Positions 43,401 to 50,705 of a stretch of 64,000 nt of DNA are shown here, one piece after another. Position 1 is the stretch's first letter; every line of letters starts with the position of its first letter. This stretch comes from Apostichopus japonicus (lineage: Eukaryota; Echinodermata; Holothuroidea; Aspidochirotida; Stichopodidae), in the NCBI RefSeq assembly GCF_037975245.1, contig NC_092561.1:20839008-20903007 (forward strand), read 5' to 3'. Both the position numbers and the translations under genes were made by a program. Under the pieces are notes generated by a model, which saw nothing but the letters and a program-made list of their open reading frames with translations, had not been told where the DNA came from and ran no database searches.

Positions 43401-46400
43401 TTTTCTTAATTTGGTTGCCTCGTATTTCCCGACATCATTAACATCGCTACGGACTCCAATATAGTCCGTTCTGTCTGGACAACATTGGTCATATATCCGA
43501 CAAGAGCGTAAAAGCTGCATTCAGAGTTTGAGAACACAAAGTTGTGCCGTTTCTCACATGACCTGCGATTTCTACATATGTGAGGACAAACGTGTCAACC
43601 CGGTTGCTGTTCTTTTCTGTCACAAACCGGATTGTGTCACCACCAAGAAAAGTGGATCTCCCAAGGAAAAAGAGGACCTTAGTTTGATTCAACAAAAGGC
43701 TTACGTAACCTACCTGTACTGAAGACAATACTTTACGATCAGGACTGAAGCATTATTGGTTCGGTCCATGCTCTATATTAGTGTTCAACCGATTAACCTA
43801 ATCGGAATCGGAATCGGTACGAATATTGCATAATCGGAACATAATCGGAATCGGTAAAAATTATGTGGAATACCAGTTATGTCATACCGATTATTCAAAA
43901 ACACATGGAAGGTGAAAATATCATTATTCAAAAACATATGGAAGTTGAAAATATCAACTGATGTATTAGGTTTGTTCTTTTACTACGAAATATTAAAATA
44001 AGACACCCTCTATACGTCTTTCACAGTGTATACTTTCATCAATTTACGCTGCCAGGGTCGCCGATTTTGCTTCCCTCGTGGTTAGTGACTTCAAATTTCT
44101 TGGCACAGTAAGCATAGCAGCAATACCAATTTCGCGAATTAACGAATGTGCTTGACAGGGTCGGAAATAAGCGGGGGCGATTCGCCCTCGCAAGTGCTAA
44201 AAAGCCCTCCTAAAGCACAATTACGAGTGCGAAAAAAAAATATAAGAAAATCGCCCTCGTTATATCAGGTGTCTGTGTAAAATTAATTGTGACATGCATT
44301 TGCTTTAGCTAGGAATTGCAGTTGCAGCGCGAATCGCGCAAACAATTCTCACATCCCGCATCAAATTTGAAGCAGTGCGAGCGGGTCGCGCACAATCACC
44401 GGGAAGTTCCCGTGACAAATTACGGCCTGCACGAAGCAATTCAGTACCAGCGAAAATAACCTTAAATCCTCACAAATCTCCGACCACATGGTAGCCTTAC
44501 ATCACACTAAGTCAACTGCATGGAAATCTAACCTTGCCATCTGTTTATTCGCTCTAGTTGTGTCGCAAATAAAAACTAAAAATATCCACGGAAACTGCAA
44601 TCTTCGACCACATGTTAGCCTAACAACCACACTAAGTCAATGGGAAATGTAGCCTAACCATCGGTTTGCAAAAAAAAAAAAAAATGCGTAGCTTACTTTA
44701 CAACTTTCAATTTGCTGGAAATCGGCATTTGTTTGGAAGGTACTGTAAGTGATATGTCTTATAGAGGGAATGTTATATTTTATATTGGAGTAGTTTCTAG
44801 TTGTTAATATTTCTTTACATCAATCTGGTATTACATTTTAAAGTAATTTTAAACAAGTTACGATGGTACAATTTGCTTTTCAGTTTGATTGGCCTAAGCT
44901 TACATTTTCTAATTGAACCTGAATGGAGTTAAATAGGTAACGAATAGGTATGTTTAACTTCAAGTTCGTAACATTTCTATTTGTTCATGAATGGTATAAT
45001 ACTGAAAATAAGTACAAAATAATGTCGGAATTAAGGCAATATGTCATTAAAATTTACGCTTTGGTAAAAATTGAAGATGGATGGTTTGTCTGAGATACTT
45101 TTTGAGATGGATATTTTGAGTAACTATTCTTAGCTCATTTCAAGCCATTAACAGGTGACATTCACGTCGAGGTGGTTAGGCCATTCGCTTAGCGCAGTGC
45201 TGACTAGGTAGGATGTCATATTTTCGTATTTTGGAAATTTAAAAAAAAAAAAAACTTTTTCTTTCTTTCCGAGAAACTACAGAGGTAATTTGGTACATAC
45301 AAAATGATACCTTAGAGCCTTGTATAACAACGAAGCAATAGGAAACAGGGGAAAATCACAACAATAATTGTTTCTGTCAAACTTTATTGCCGATTTCGTA
45401 TATACGAGATACTTTCTCATTTTCAAATAATCGGAATCGGAATCGGTACGATTATGAAAAAAATAATCGGTAATCGGTATTTTCTGTTATGCATAATCGG
45501 TTGAACACTACTCTATATCAAAGTGCATACCGGACTTCCATCAATATTATGATGCTTCCAGTGTCCTTTGACTTGTAACTAAATGTCACTCTGTAGATGA
45601 CATATATACGATCAGGACTGAAGCATTATTAGTTCGGTCCATGCTCTATATCAAAGTGCATACCAGACTTCCATCAATATTTTGATGCTTCCAGTGTCCT
45701 TTGACTTGTAACTAAATGTCACTCTGTAGATGACATATATGATCAGGACTGAAGCATTATTGGTTCGGTCCATGCTCTATATCAAAGTGCATACCGGACT
45801 TCCATCAATATTATGATGCTTCCAGTGTCCTTTGACTTGTAACTAAATGTCACTCTGTAGATAACATATACGATCAGGCATGAAGCATTATTAGTTCGGT
45901 CCATGCTCTATATCAAAGTGCATACCGGACTTCCATCAATATTAGGAGGGCGTTGTGGTCAAGTGGTTAAGGCAGTGGACTTGTGATCTAAGGATTACAG
46001 GTTCGAGCCCTGGCCAGATCACTGCGTTGTGTCCTTGGGCAAGGCGCTTTATCTCCATTGCCTTTCTTCACCCAGGTGTATAAATGGGGACCTGCGAGGT
46101 AACTTGTAAATATAGTTGCGTGCGCCGGTTTGTGGCTGCACCCTATGGGAAGTCCCCCGGGGGACACGTGGTTGTGGTGCACTGTGGTGCCCCAGGAGAG
46201 ATTGATTGAATTGTGCACACTTTGGTGTGTGGGTGTGACAAGTTACCAATGACCAGGGGTTAATAATAATCTTGCGCCTTGAGCACCCTGTAGGGTGGAT
46301 ATGTGCGCATTATAAATCTCTGTTATTATTATTATTATTATTATGCTTCCAGTGTCCTTTGACTTGTAACTAAATGTCACTCTGTAGATGATATCTTACC

Positions 46401-46518
46401 AGCTTTATCAATTTGTTCTTCTAAAAATTCTTCCATATCTTCCTCTTCAGCGAGGTCCAGAGGTATTTCACCTTCATTGTTGACTGCTGCGACATTAGCA
46501 CCACTTTCTATAAGAAAG
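4377..46518 (-). CDS. PPP1R12A: PPP1R12/MYPT myosin phosphatase targeting subunit, partial spliced gene (span of the exons seen)
   Basis: This is the regulatory subunit that holds protein phosphatase 1 catalytic subunit on myosin, so that myosin light chain is dephosphorylated in muscle and at the actomyosin cortex. Seven well supported or plausible exons and one weak one, all on the minus strand, join in frame to give the second half of the ankyrin domain and the basic, serine-rich linker after it. Diagnostic stretches are IDAEEARSEEETIMLRDAKQ (a MYPT-specific inter-repeat linker), ADVNIKDCDGWTPLHAA and GQTAFDLADADDMLPYL. All are closely alike vertebrate MYPT1/MYPT2. PPP1R16 relatives lack the IMLRDA linker, so they are less likely. 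The start codon, KVKF-type PP1 docking motif and first repeats are missing and should lie beyond 64000; the C-terminal part should lie below 1. Whether it is the sole PPP1R12 gene of this animal cannot be judged. Introns are full of minisatellites and transposons. Confidence 0.9.
4417..5555. other. Intron between the candidate exon 4377-4416 and exon 5556-5664
   Basis: Unique AT-rich sequence with C runs at 4483-4492 and 4712-4723 and a C-rich block at 5442-5510. No exon recognised. Confidence 0.6.
5556..5664 (-). CDS. PPP1R12A: PPP1R12 exon: RRSSVTRIS linker segment
   Basis: 109 bp (1 + 36 codons). The acceptor is TTTGTTACAATCGTAG and the donor GTAACA. After the exon at 19557 the first codon is AG+A, arginine, giving KRRSSVTRISVPDKNLL, then IHQDMEKERRELAMKIHGK and TSQ. 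A basic RRSSxxR motif followed by a charged DMEKERREL helix is what I would expect of an invertebrate MYPT linker, though this match is from memory of the family and not aligned. The exon ends on a codon boundary. An AG ten bases inside would be a shifted alternative start that moves the frame, and is less likely. Confidence 0.8.
5665..6086. other. Intronic stretch, no gene seen
   Basis: AT-rich unique sequence. The plus-strand open frame at 5874-6320 runs into the G-rich repeat and shows no family features. Confidence 0.55.
6087..6304. repeat. 36-bp G-rich tandem repeat, 6 copies
   Basis: Unit gggaataccaacacatatga followed by taaggggggaggggga. The plus strand carries GGGGGG-A-GGGGG-A-GGG in each copy, suitable for G-quadruplex formation. 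The last copy ends in a longer G run. Confidence 0.95.
6305..10316. other. Large intron segment, no gene seen
   Basis: Mostly unique AT-rich DNA. Overlapping minus-strand open frames at 9340-9692 (for example DSHVQLGDLVFLHWSYVTKG) look somewhat protein-like but change frame, have no recognisable domain and could be a decayed transposon fragment. A 41-bp exon-like segment at 7725-7765 has splice signals but does not fit the gene's phase. Confidence 0.5.
10317..10595 (-). other. Unrecognised open reading frame, 92 codons
   Basis: Begins ATGTCGCTAGGTGAATTG and ends in a TAG at about 10317. The composition is not low-complexity (FRYPPASFQAPSHVSSS; a short proline run; charged C-terminus ELEHQNKKQQRVVELES). 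No family recognised and no nearby promoter or splice context. It may be a remnant of a mobile element or chance. Confidence 0.2.
10790..11225. repeat. Degenerate ~28-bp tandem repeat (gtgtgtgattacagtg)
   Basis: The motif agtgtgtgattacagtggaa recurs about 14 times with decreasing regularity to the right, with spacing varying from about 22 to 50 bp. An older array than the homogeneous ones elsewhere in the window. Confidence 0.85.
11226..11506. other. Intronic stretch downstream of the 57-bp exon
   Basis: Unique sequence with a short acacacac tract near 11368. Nothing else recognised. Confidence 0.5.
11507..11563 (-). CDS. PPP1R12A: PPP1R12 exon, probable in-frame cassette (57 bp, serine-rich)
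   Basis: 57 bp between a good acceptor (GATTTTGCCTGGCTTTGTCAG) and a GTGAGT donor. It enters with one base completing a codon, carries 18 codons and leaves two bases, so it can be included or skipped without changing frame. The peptide is (S)VSIMKRSSSDTTHRLSIS(G). It is not a sequence I can align to a named family member, but RSSS and RLSIS resemble basophilic-kinase sites common in MYPT linkers. A second AG six bases inside would remove two residues and keep frame. Size divisible by three and matching phases make a chance occurrence unlikely; RNA evidence is needed to tell constitutive from alternative use. Confidence 0.6.
11564..12561. other. Intronic stretch, no gene seen
   Basis: Contains two copies of the palindrome agggcgccct at about 11629 and 11650, forming a short inverted pair, and otherwise unique AT-rich DNA. 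Confidence 0.5.
12562..12805. mobile_element. Probable palindromic MITE
   Basis: Long imperfect inverted repeat. The inner arms 12620-12658 and 12697-12736 share (when one is reversed) gtcatgctt..., then atactgacagtat and aacagt. The outer arms 12575-12618 and 12754-12794 share taatatcac and gggac/gggat-aacttctt/gacttttc. There is no coding capacity and no clear target-site duplication, so the ends are approximate and the superfamily is not assigned. Confidence 0.55.
12806..13329. other. Intronic stretch, no gene seen
   Basis: Unique sequence; the right end shades into the degenerate 68-bp repeat. Confidence 0.5.
13330..13890. repeat. Degenerate ~68-bp tandem repeat, about 8 copies
   Basis: Units contain cttaccaaatggcaccacta, then agctctccctttgatagcta and gcaatgtaagctaccttcct. 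Copies have diverged by substitutions and small deletions. Confidence 0.85.
13891..16894. other. Large intron segment, no gene seen
   Basis: Has a run of 14 G at 14097-14110 and AT-rich unique DNA. A 29-bp exon-like segment (15810-15838) between a CTGCAG acceptor and a GTGAGT donor on the minus strand breaks the gene's phase and was not accepted. Confidence 0.55.
16895..17600. repeat. 49-bp tandem repeat, about 14 copies
   Basis: Unit cccagactggccatactgtc then tgtaatagcacaacattgga then ttaactgtg. The first copies (aaactg, cacattctatt) and last copies (cacattctatt) are the most diverged; the middle is more uniform and contains alternating gga/ata variants. Confidence 0.95.
17601..19556. other. 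Intronic stretch, no gene seen
   Basis: C-rich block at 17889-17920 including 13 C, another C-rich segment at 18430-18465, otherwise unique. No exon recognised. Confidence 0.55.
19557..19624 (-). CDS. PPP1R12A: PPP1R12 exon: basic/proline-rich linker
   Basis: 68 bp (22 codons + 2). The acceptor is TTTGTCTATCAATAG and the donor GTACGT. Read in the phase left by the exon at 26663, it gives MKKDTKPAAPRIDGK then IPPPLKR and two bases AG. Sequence in this linker is poorly conserved among MYPT proteins, so the call rests on good splice signals, compatible phase on both sides and a lysine/proline composition suited to the region. Joined directly to the exon at 5664 it yields PPPLKRRSSVTRIS; joined to the 57-bp exon at 11563 it yields KRSVSIMKR. 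The other reading (DEERYKASSTKDRWK) is also open and is discussed in the findings. Confidence 0.7.
19625..23084. other. Intron segment, no gene seen
   Basis: Unique AT-rich DNA with short A and T homopolymers (19752, 19783). Open frames up to 78 codons lack any recognisable feature. Confidence 0.55.
23085..23735. repeat. 44-bp tandem repeat, with older 43-bp copies on the left and a 17-bp sub-repeat on the right
   Basis: The main unit is gtgatgtttagacttccatt then gaaggctctatagtttagcc then tggt, about 10 copies from 23207. To the left, three copies of an atgttaagactccctgcccc unit share its beginning and similar length. To the right (23632-23735) only the last 17 bp, ctatagtttagcctggt, is amplified, about six times. 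Confidence 0.93.
23736..26662. other. Intronic stretch, no gene seen
   Basis: Holds a 35-bp direct duplication at 24898-24967 (atgaggacaacggaacatcc and following), a C run at 24390-24400, and otherwise unique sequence. Confidence 0.55.
26663..26740 (-). CDS. PPP1R12A: PPP1R12 exon: last ankyrin repeat and start of linker
   Basis: 78 bp, exactly 26 codons. The acceptor is AAATGCACAG and the donor GTAAGT. The peptide is GQTAFDLADADDMLPYLAEM followed by KKKQAS. Family members have GQTAFDxADEDxLxYLEELxKKQ here, so this closes the ankyrin domain and enters the basic linker. A second in-frame donor (CAG then GTAACA) lies 28 bp downstream at 26635. Its use would add VSMVGSEDA and shift later exons by one base. 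The proximal donor fits the recognisable frame of the following exons, so I take it as the main site. Confidence 0.94.
26741..28352. other. Intron between ankyrin exons, no repeats of note
   Basis: About 1.6 kb of unique AT-rich sequence, the shortest intron in the gene here and one of the few without a minisatellite. Confidence 0.7.
28353..28497 (-). CDS. PPP1R12A: PPP1R12 exon: ankyrin repeat (ADVNIKDCDGWTPLHAASHWG)
   Basis: 145 bp (1 + 48 codons). The acceptor is TTTCATTCCAG and the donor GTAGGA. The peptide is LLLQNNADVNIKDCDGW followed by TPLHAASHWGQKEAVELL and VENMADMDAKNKL. It is a canonical ankyrin repeat with the DGWTPLHAAxHWG core typical of MYPT proteins. The last codon is complete, so the next exon begins on a codon boundary with GQTAFD, as in the family. 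The extra residues upstream in the open frame (MFHSR) are intronic: the CAG acceptor falls in that arginine codon. Confidence 0.95.
28498..29874. other. Intronic stretch, no gene seen
   Basis: Unique sequence leading into the 54-bp array. A plus-strand open frame at 29019-29237 has no recognisable domain. Confidence 0.55.
29875..32955. repeat. 54-bp tandem repeat, about 57 copies
   Basis: Unit gacttgaccattgatgacaa then catcactactgcagtacacc then caccccacgttaaa. The left ~13 copies are almost all the cacgtt variant; the right part mixes catgtt, caggtt and cacgtt, plus gacacc and catccc variants, and includes a six-unit higher-order repeat. A period of 18 codons keeps frames open on both strands (ORFs to 730 codons), which I regard as artefacts. 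It lies in the ~14.4-kb intron between exons 42925 and 28497. Confidence 0.97.
32956..33890. other. Intronic stretch, no gene seen
   Basis: Unique AT-rich DNA separating two arrays. Confidence 0.6.
33891..34300. repeat. 37-bp tandem repeat, 11 copies
   Basis: Unit ccgcacatgaaccaaccagg then gtaacagtaaagttgga. Variants ccg/aca at the start and taacag/taacgg/taccgg in the middle form mixed patterns. Because the period is not a multiple of three, minus-strand open frames of 136-199 codons are repeat artefacts. Confidence 0.95.
34301..36015. other. Intronic stretch, no gene seen
   Basis: Unique AT-rich DNA. A minus-strand donor-like GTAAGT near 34495 follows an open segment, but an in-frame stop and lack of an acceptor exclude an exon. 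Confidence 0.55.
36016..36512. repeat. 38-bp tandem repeat, 13 copies
   Basis: Unit acattgagatggtactcctc then atatcacagtgacatttc, with cacagt/cacggt and gatgg/gacgg variants in interspersed order. Confidence 0.95.
36513..38026. other. Intronic stretch, no gene seen
   Basis: C run at 37383-37395 and G run at 37902-37912; otherwise unique. Confidence 0.55.
38027..39768. repeat. 56-bp tandem repeat, about 31 copies
   Basis: Unit aactcaaacattgtaacctg then tacaaccaatgttcacccac then agatctctcggaggtg. Copies are very uniform; variable positions are ctctcg/ctctct and gaactc/gaattc. Each copy has opposing ggtgaac and gttcacc words. Confidence 0.97.
39769..42924. other. Intron segment, no gene seen
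   Basis: Unique sequence with G-rich segments near 39880-39905, 39972-40010 and 42172-42232. Plus-strand open frames (for example 40578-40877) have no recognisable domain. Confidence 0.55.
42925..43084 (-). CDS. PPP1R12A: PPP1R12 exon: inter-repeat linker and next ankyrin repeat
   Basis: 160 bp (2 + 52 codons + 2). The acceptor is TTTGTAG and the donor GTAAGT. The peptide reads IDAEEARSEEETIMLRDAKQ, then WLNNKNVKEKKHPTTGAC, then ALHVAASKGYMKVM. The IMLRDAxQWLN block followed by GxxALHVAAxKGY is the signature of MYPT1/2, where the insert between ankyrin repeats helps shape the PP1 regulatory complex. The terminal GA joins A of the exon at 28497 to give glutamate, then LLLQ. Codon content is ordinary and no frame disruption is seen. 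The ORF continues 5' of the acceptor (DFYNIYLPSQFV), which is intron readthrough. Confidence 0.94.
43085..43734. other. Intron start upstream of exon 42925-43084, no gene seen
   Basis: Unique sequence up to the ~131-bp repeat array. Overlapping open frames at 43489-43728 on both strands show no family features. Confidence 0.55.
43779..45510. mobile_element. hAT-type DNA transposon, non-autonomous, 1.73 kb
   Basis: The terminal inverted repeats are tagtgttcaaccgatta at the left and taatcggttgaacacta at the right. The exact 8-bp sequence ctctatat flanks both ends (43771-43778 and 45511-45518), and an uninterrupted repeat unit reads ctctatat once, so this is a true target duplication. The 8-bp duplication and TAGTG start fit hAT elements. 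Both ends carry several aatcgg words (43785-43895; 45426-45505), possible transposase sites. No transposase frame remains inside, so it must have been mobilised by another copy. Confidence 0.88.
45945..46341 (+). mobile_element. tRNA-derived SINE, about 397 bp
   Basis: The head contains RNA polymerase III promoter boxes: A box tggtcaagtgg (45956-45966) and B box ggttcgagccc (46000-46010), 34 bp apart as in a tRNA gene. The body contains gtgtccttgggcaaggcgct and cacccaggtgtataaatggg, a central block typical of SINEs in many invertebrate deuterostomes and molluscs, and the 3' end is an (att)n tail. It interrupts the ~131-bp repeat unit, which dates the insertion after the array formed. Transcription by Pol III is expected from the boxes, not shown. 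Confidence 0.92.
45956..46010 (+). promoter_or_regulatory. Pol III A and B boxes of the SINE
   Basis: tggtcaagtgg and ggttcgagccc match the internal type 2 promoter of tRNA genes (TRGYNNANNGG and GGTTCGANNCC). Confidence 0.85.
46400..46518 (-). CDS. PPP1R12A: PPP1R12 exon: ankyrin repeat (FLIESGANVAAVNNEG)
   Basis: 119 bp: one base completing a codon, 39 codons, one base starting the next. It begins after a TTTTCTTCCCAG acceptor and ends at a GTAAGA donor. The peptide starts FLIESGANVAAVNNEGEIPL and continues DLAEEEDMEEFLEEQ. This matches the MYPT repeat FLIxxGAxVxAVNxEGxxPLDxAEEExMEExL. The last base G joins GT of the exon at 43084 to give glycine, as in the MYPT sequence before the IDAEEAR linker. 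The preceding exon (repeats 1-2) was not found up to 64000. The ~131-bp tandem repeat reaches to within a few bases of the donor. Confidence 0.92.
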
Positions 46519-47419
46519 CTGGGAAGAAAATGAGAGAAAGACATTCAAAGTGCTGTGTAAACTTTCAGGAGGTTCTTCGGTTTTTTATTTAGCAATTAAT
46601 CAATCGACTTTTGTCTTTCAACCCTTTGAGGAGTAACGTTTATCTACGATATTTTAGGACAAAGTAGATTTAAATCTTGGACATCGGCATGTAGACATTA
46701 TAAAAGGACTGTGTCAGAATGAGAAGTCCAAGACAACCAAATTTATGTTAAGATGACAACCAAAGTCAGTAGTGGACTGGTTGTTTGTACCATCAAATTC
46801 ATGTTACATTGGAAGAAAATAACTCCCAATTAGGAAAAAAGTGGTTACCCCTCCCAAAGCTAGTGTTCTAAAATCACCAATTGATCCTACACATACATTA
46901 TCTCTCCTTCACTGTATATACCCTACAGTGACATACTGGTCACTAATATTGTAATTGCTATTGTCGAATCATCCTTTCAACTTTTTGCAAGTGGGAGTAA
47001 GGTGCCTATTTTCTTTTCTAAAATTCTCTAACTTGTAATCTTTTTCACCAATTCTATGAACCACACTGGACGGGATCTATCACTGTGACCATCTTAAATT
47101 GGAACAACATACAGTGTATACAGTACTATAAGCTAATAAAGTTAGTATACAATATATTAATATTTGTGTTCAAAGGTTACAAGTTCACTCTATATACGGT
47201 ATAACAGGAGTGCTACAGTTGTGAGGAGAGAGGTAAGCGAGGAACAATGTAATTTTCAAATCAACATGCAATGAACTCTCAAATCTTATTTGATTTTTAC
47301 TGTTCCATACTACCTCAAACTCCATACCACGGTGTTTGGCTAAAAAAGTTCAGCTTTCTCAAGGTTATGAGACAAGATCAATACTTATGTTAGTATGCTT
47401 CTTAAACATTCTCCAAACA
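46519..47419. other. Intron upstream of the first visible exon, no gene seen
   Basis: Unique AT-rich DNA. I looked for the exon encoding the preceding ankyrin repeats here and up to 64000 and did not find one. Confidence 0.55.
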
Positions 47420-48826
47420 CAGGCACCTTGAAGAGGACTGCAACACAAGAAGTATTGTGGAGACAGGATGGAGAGGGTCGAATGATACAAATACAGGCAC
47501 CTTGAAGAGGACTGCAACACAAGAAGTATTGTGGAGACAGGATGGAGAGGGTCGAATGATACAAATACAGGCACCTTGAAGAGGACTGCAACACAAGAAG
47601 TATTGTGGAGACAGGATGGAGAGGGTCGAATGATACAAATACAGGCACCTTGAAGAGGACTGCAACACAAGAAGTATTGTGGAGACAGGATGGAGAGGGT
47701 CGAATGATACAAATACAGGCACCTTGAAGAGGACTGCAACACAAGAAGTATTGTGGAGACAGGATGGAGAGGGTCGAATGATACAAATACAGGCACCTTG
47801 AAGAGGACTGCAACACAAGAAGTATTGTGGAGACAGGATGGAGAGGGTCGAATGATACAAATACAGGCACCTTGAAGAGGACTGCAACACAAGAAGTATT
47901 GTGGAGACAGGATGGAGAGGGTCGAATGATACAAATACAGGCACCTTGAAGAGGACTGCAACACAAGAAGTATTGTGGAGACAGGATGGAGAGGGTCGAA
48001 TGATACAAATACAGGCACCTTGAAGAGGACTGCAACACAAGAAGTATTGTGGAGACAGGATGGAGAGGGTCGAATGATACAAATACAGGCACCTTGAAGA
48101 GGACTGCAACACAAGAAGTATTGTGGAGACAGGATGGAGAGGGTCGAATGATACAAATACAGGCACCTTGAAGAGGACTGCAACACAAGAAGTATTGTGG
48201 AGACAGGATGGAGAGGGTCGAATGATACAAATACAGGCACCTTGAAGAGGACTGCAACACAAGAAGTATTGTGGAGACAGGATGGAGAGGGTCGAATGAT
48301 ACAAATACAGGCACCTTGAAGAGGACTGCAACACAAGAAGTATTGTGGAGACAGGATGGAGAGGGTCGAATGATACAAATACAGGCACCTTGAAGAGGAC
48401 TGCAACACAAGAAGTATTGTGGAGACAGGATGGAGAGGGTCGAATGATACAAATACAGGCACCTTGAAGAGGACTGCAACACAAGAAGTATTGTGGAGAC
48501 AGGATGGAGAGGGTCGAATGATACAAATACAGGCACCTTGAAGAGGACTGCAACACAAGAAGTATTGTGGAGACAGGATGGAGAGGGTCGAATGATACAA
48601 ATACAGGCACCTTGAAGAGGACTGCAACACAAGAAGTATTGTGGAGACAGGATGGAGAGGGTCGAATGATACAAATACAGGCACCTTGAAGAGGACTGCA
48701 ACACAAGAAGTATTGTGGAGACAGGATGGAGAGGGTCGAATGATACAAATACAGGCACCTTGAAGAGGACTGCAACACAAGAAGTATTGTGGAGACAGGA
48801 TGGAGAGGGTCGAATGATACAAATAC
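47420..48826. repeat. 74-bp tandem repeat, 19 identical copies
   Basis: Unit caggcaccttgaagaggact then gcaacacaagaagtattgtg then gagacaggatggagagggtc then gaatgatacaaata. I saw no difference among copies. The period is not a multiple of three, and the minus strand has no stop in any frame, so three overlapping ORFs of about 480-495 codons appear; these are artefacts. Confidence 0.97.
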
Positions 48827-50146
48827 ATAAAATTGCAGGAAAAGCAATGAATGCTATGTTACAAATTATCACATGTTTGAAAACAAAGGGAACACTTCCA
48901 TTTGATAATTTAAATACAGTACTTTATAATCAAAATAAATGGCACGAAAAACTAAGTTAGACTACTGTATTTGACCCTGGAGGTCATAATTTCAAAGGGA
49001 TTGAGACCTTTGGTACAGTACTGCATATATGCAGCATTTGCAGTCAATGGGTCATGGCCAGAATTCAGAAACCAGTATTCCAAAAACCTCATGAATCAAA
49101 ATTAAACAAGATTCCAGCAGATGAAAAATTTTGCTTAAATACTTTACTGTACAGTATGTGTTTTGAGACATCACAATGATAGACTTGGGAACCAGAAAGG
49201 GGAAAAGTTTGTCGTTGGTGAATTGAAAGTGGGTCAACCAATGAAGCAGTCCTGCTGTAAAACGTAACCAAACTTTAATTAGGCTAGGGAGACTGGAGTG
49301 TGACAGCTCAGAGAGGGGTGAAATGAAAGCAGAGGATTGGTCCATCCTAAGGCCAGCAATTTCAAGGGCTGTATTTTGCAAACAGCCCAGACTCTCATTT
49401 CTTATTCATATATTACATGAATAAGATAAAGATGGATGCTTATCTATTTCTTCCCTTGACCCTTGACCCTCAACTTCTTTCTGTTGATTGGACAATTCAA
49501 AAGTTCTGCTACTAACTTTCACCTCTACTTTAATATGTTGTATACTGCCTTTCAACAGCTGGTCAATGCTGCAATGCTACATGCTGTGCTAAATACCTCG
49601 ACAGATAGGTCATCCTATTGTTCACCCCCCATGCAGTTTGATGCGCGACTTATCCAAGTAAACCTGACCGATAGAAGAATGCACCCATTTTTTTTTAATT
49701 GTCACTGCGCAGGACGATTCAACTATCAGCATCACCACGTGCCGTATATGTCAAACTTTACGATGCCTACATGTTACGCAAAGTCTAGAGTACATTGAAG
49801 TTTATTTTACGAGAAAATAAGGACATGCAGTCACATTTTTTTTTATTTCTCTCTACTGACTGACAGTTTCTAAAAGGCTTTGTGTTGCATTTTGGGAAAG
49901 CGTTTAACGTTTACAGGCAGGATACCCTGAGTTTGAAAGCTGTGACGGTTGAGCTCTGCAGGGAGCCACATTTACATCAGCATTTACATCAACATCTAAA
50001 TCATCTGTTTTGAGTGCTGCAATAAAGTAGGTTAGTGTATGCATAGCAGAGACCACATGTGGGATCCATTTGCAACATATATGTAGAGTTTCCACTTATA
50101 AATACAGAGAATGCAGAGTAGAATTCTGCAGCACTTGGATAGGACA
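48827..50146. other. Intronic/intergenic stretch, no gene seen
   Basis: Unique AT-rich DNA; small open frames (49463-49798 plus, 49904-50095 minus) have no recognisable domain. Confidence 0.55.
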
Positions 50147-50396
50147 AAGGAGAGCTTACTCCTCTAACAGAGGGTGAAATGAGATGAAGGAGAGCTTACT
50201 CCTCTAACAGAGGGTGAAATGAGATGAAGGAGAGCTTACTCCTCTAACAGAGGGTGAAATGAGATGAAGGAGAGCTTACTCCTCTAACAGAGGGTGAAAT
50301 GAGATGAAGGAGAACTTACTCCTCTAACAGAGGGTGAAATGAGATGAAGGAGAGCTTACTCCTCTAACAGAGGGTGAAATGAGATGAAGGAGAGCT
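50147..50396. repeat. 40-bp tandem repeat, about 6 copies
   Basis: Unit aaggagagcttactcctcta then acagagggtgaaatgagatg. One copy has gagaac for gagagc; the others are identical. Confidence 0.95.
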
Positions 50397-50705
50397 CAAG
50401 AAATAGCAGAAACATTGAATCAAAATGAGAAGGAAAGTAGTACCACAGTCTAAGAGCAAATTAGAGCAAGAAAGAGTCATGTAGAGCAAGTACGAATAGG
50501 AAGAGTATGAAAGAGCAAGGAAGAGCAAGTACAGTACGAGCAAGGAGCAAGTGAGAGCAAGGAGCAAGGGAGAGCAACAAAGAGCAAGGAGCAAGGGAGA
50601 GCAACAAAGAGCAAGGAGCAAGGGAGAGCTAGAAAGAGAAAGGAAGAGCAAAACAGAGAAAGTAAGAGTAAGGAAAGCAATGAGGACTGAGGAGCAAGCA
50701 AGAGT
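50397..50705. repeat. Purine-rich simple repeat (agagcaagg)
   Basis: Irregular repeats of agagcaagg and agcaaggagcaagggagagc, including a 27-bp unit repeated at about 50560-50630. Nearly all purine on the plus strand. Confidence 0.85.

Larger units (their letters stand above)
43735..46392. repeat. ~131-bp tandem repeat, about 4-5 copies, interrupted by two transposons
   Basis: The unit includes gatcaggactgaagcattat, ggttcggtccatgctctata, tcaaagtgcataccggactt, ccatcaatattatgatgctt and ccagtgtcctttgacttgta. Starts are at 43737, 45609, 45741 and 45870. A hAT element splits one copy at ctctatat and a SINE splits another after ccatcaatatta. The last partial copy (46342-46391) reaches to within a few bases of the splice donor of exon 46400-46518. 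Confidence 0.93.

Noticed and set aside
47420-48826. CRISPR array
   Set aside because: Direct repeats are contiguous with no unique spacers, and the context is a eukaryotic gene.
47365-48872. Three overlapping minus-strand ORFs of 481-495 codons
   Set aside because: All read the identical 74-bp repeat in three frames; period not divisible by three with a stop-free unit explains them.
49904-50095. Minus-strand ORF with ADVNVA resembling an ankyrin repeat
   Set aside because: Only a few residues match, with no GxTPLHxA core; not the missing upstream PPP1R12 exon.
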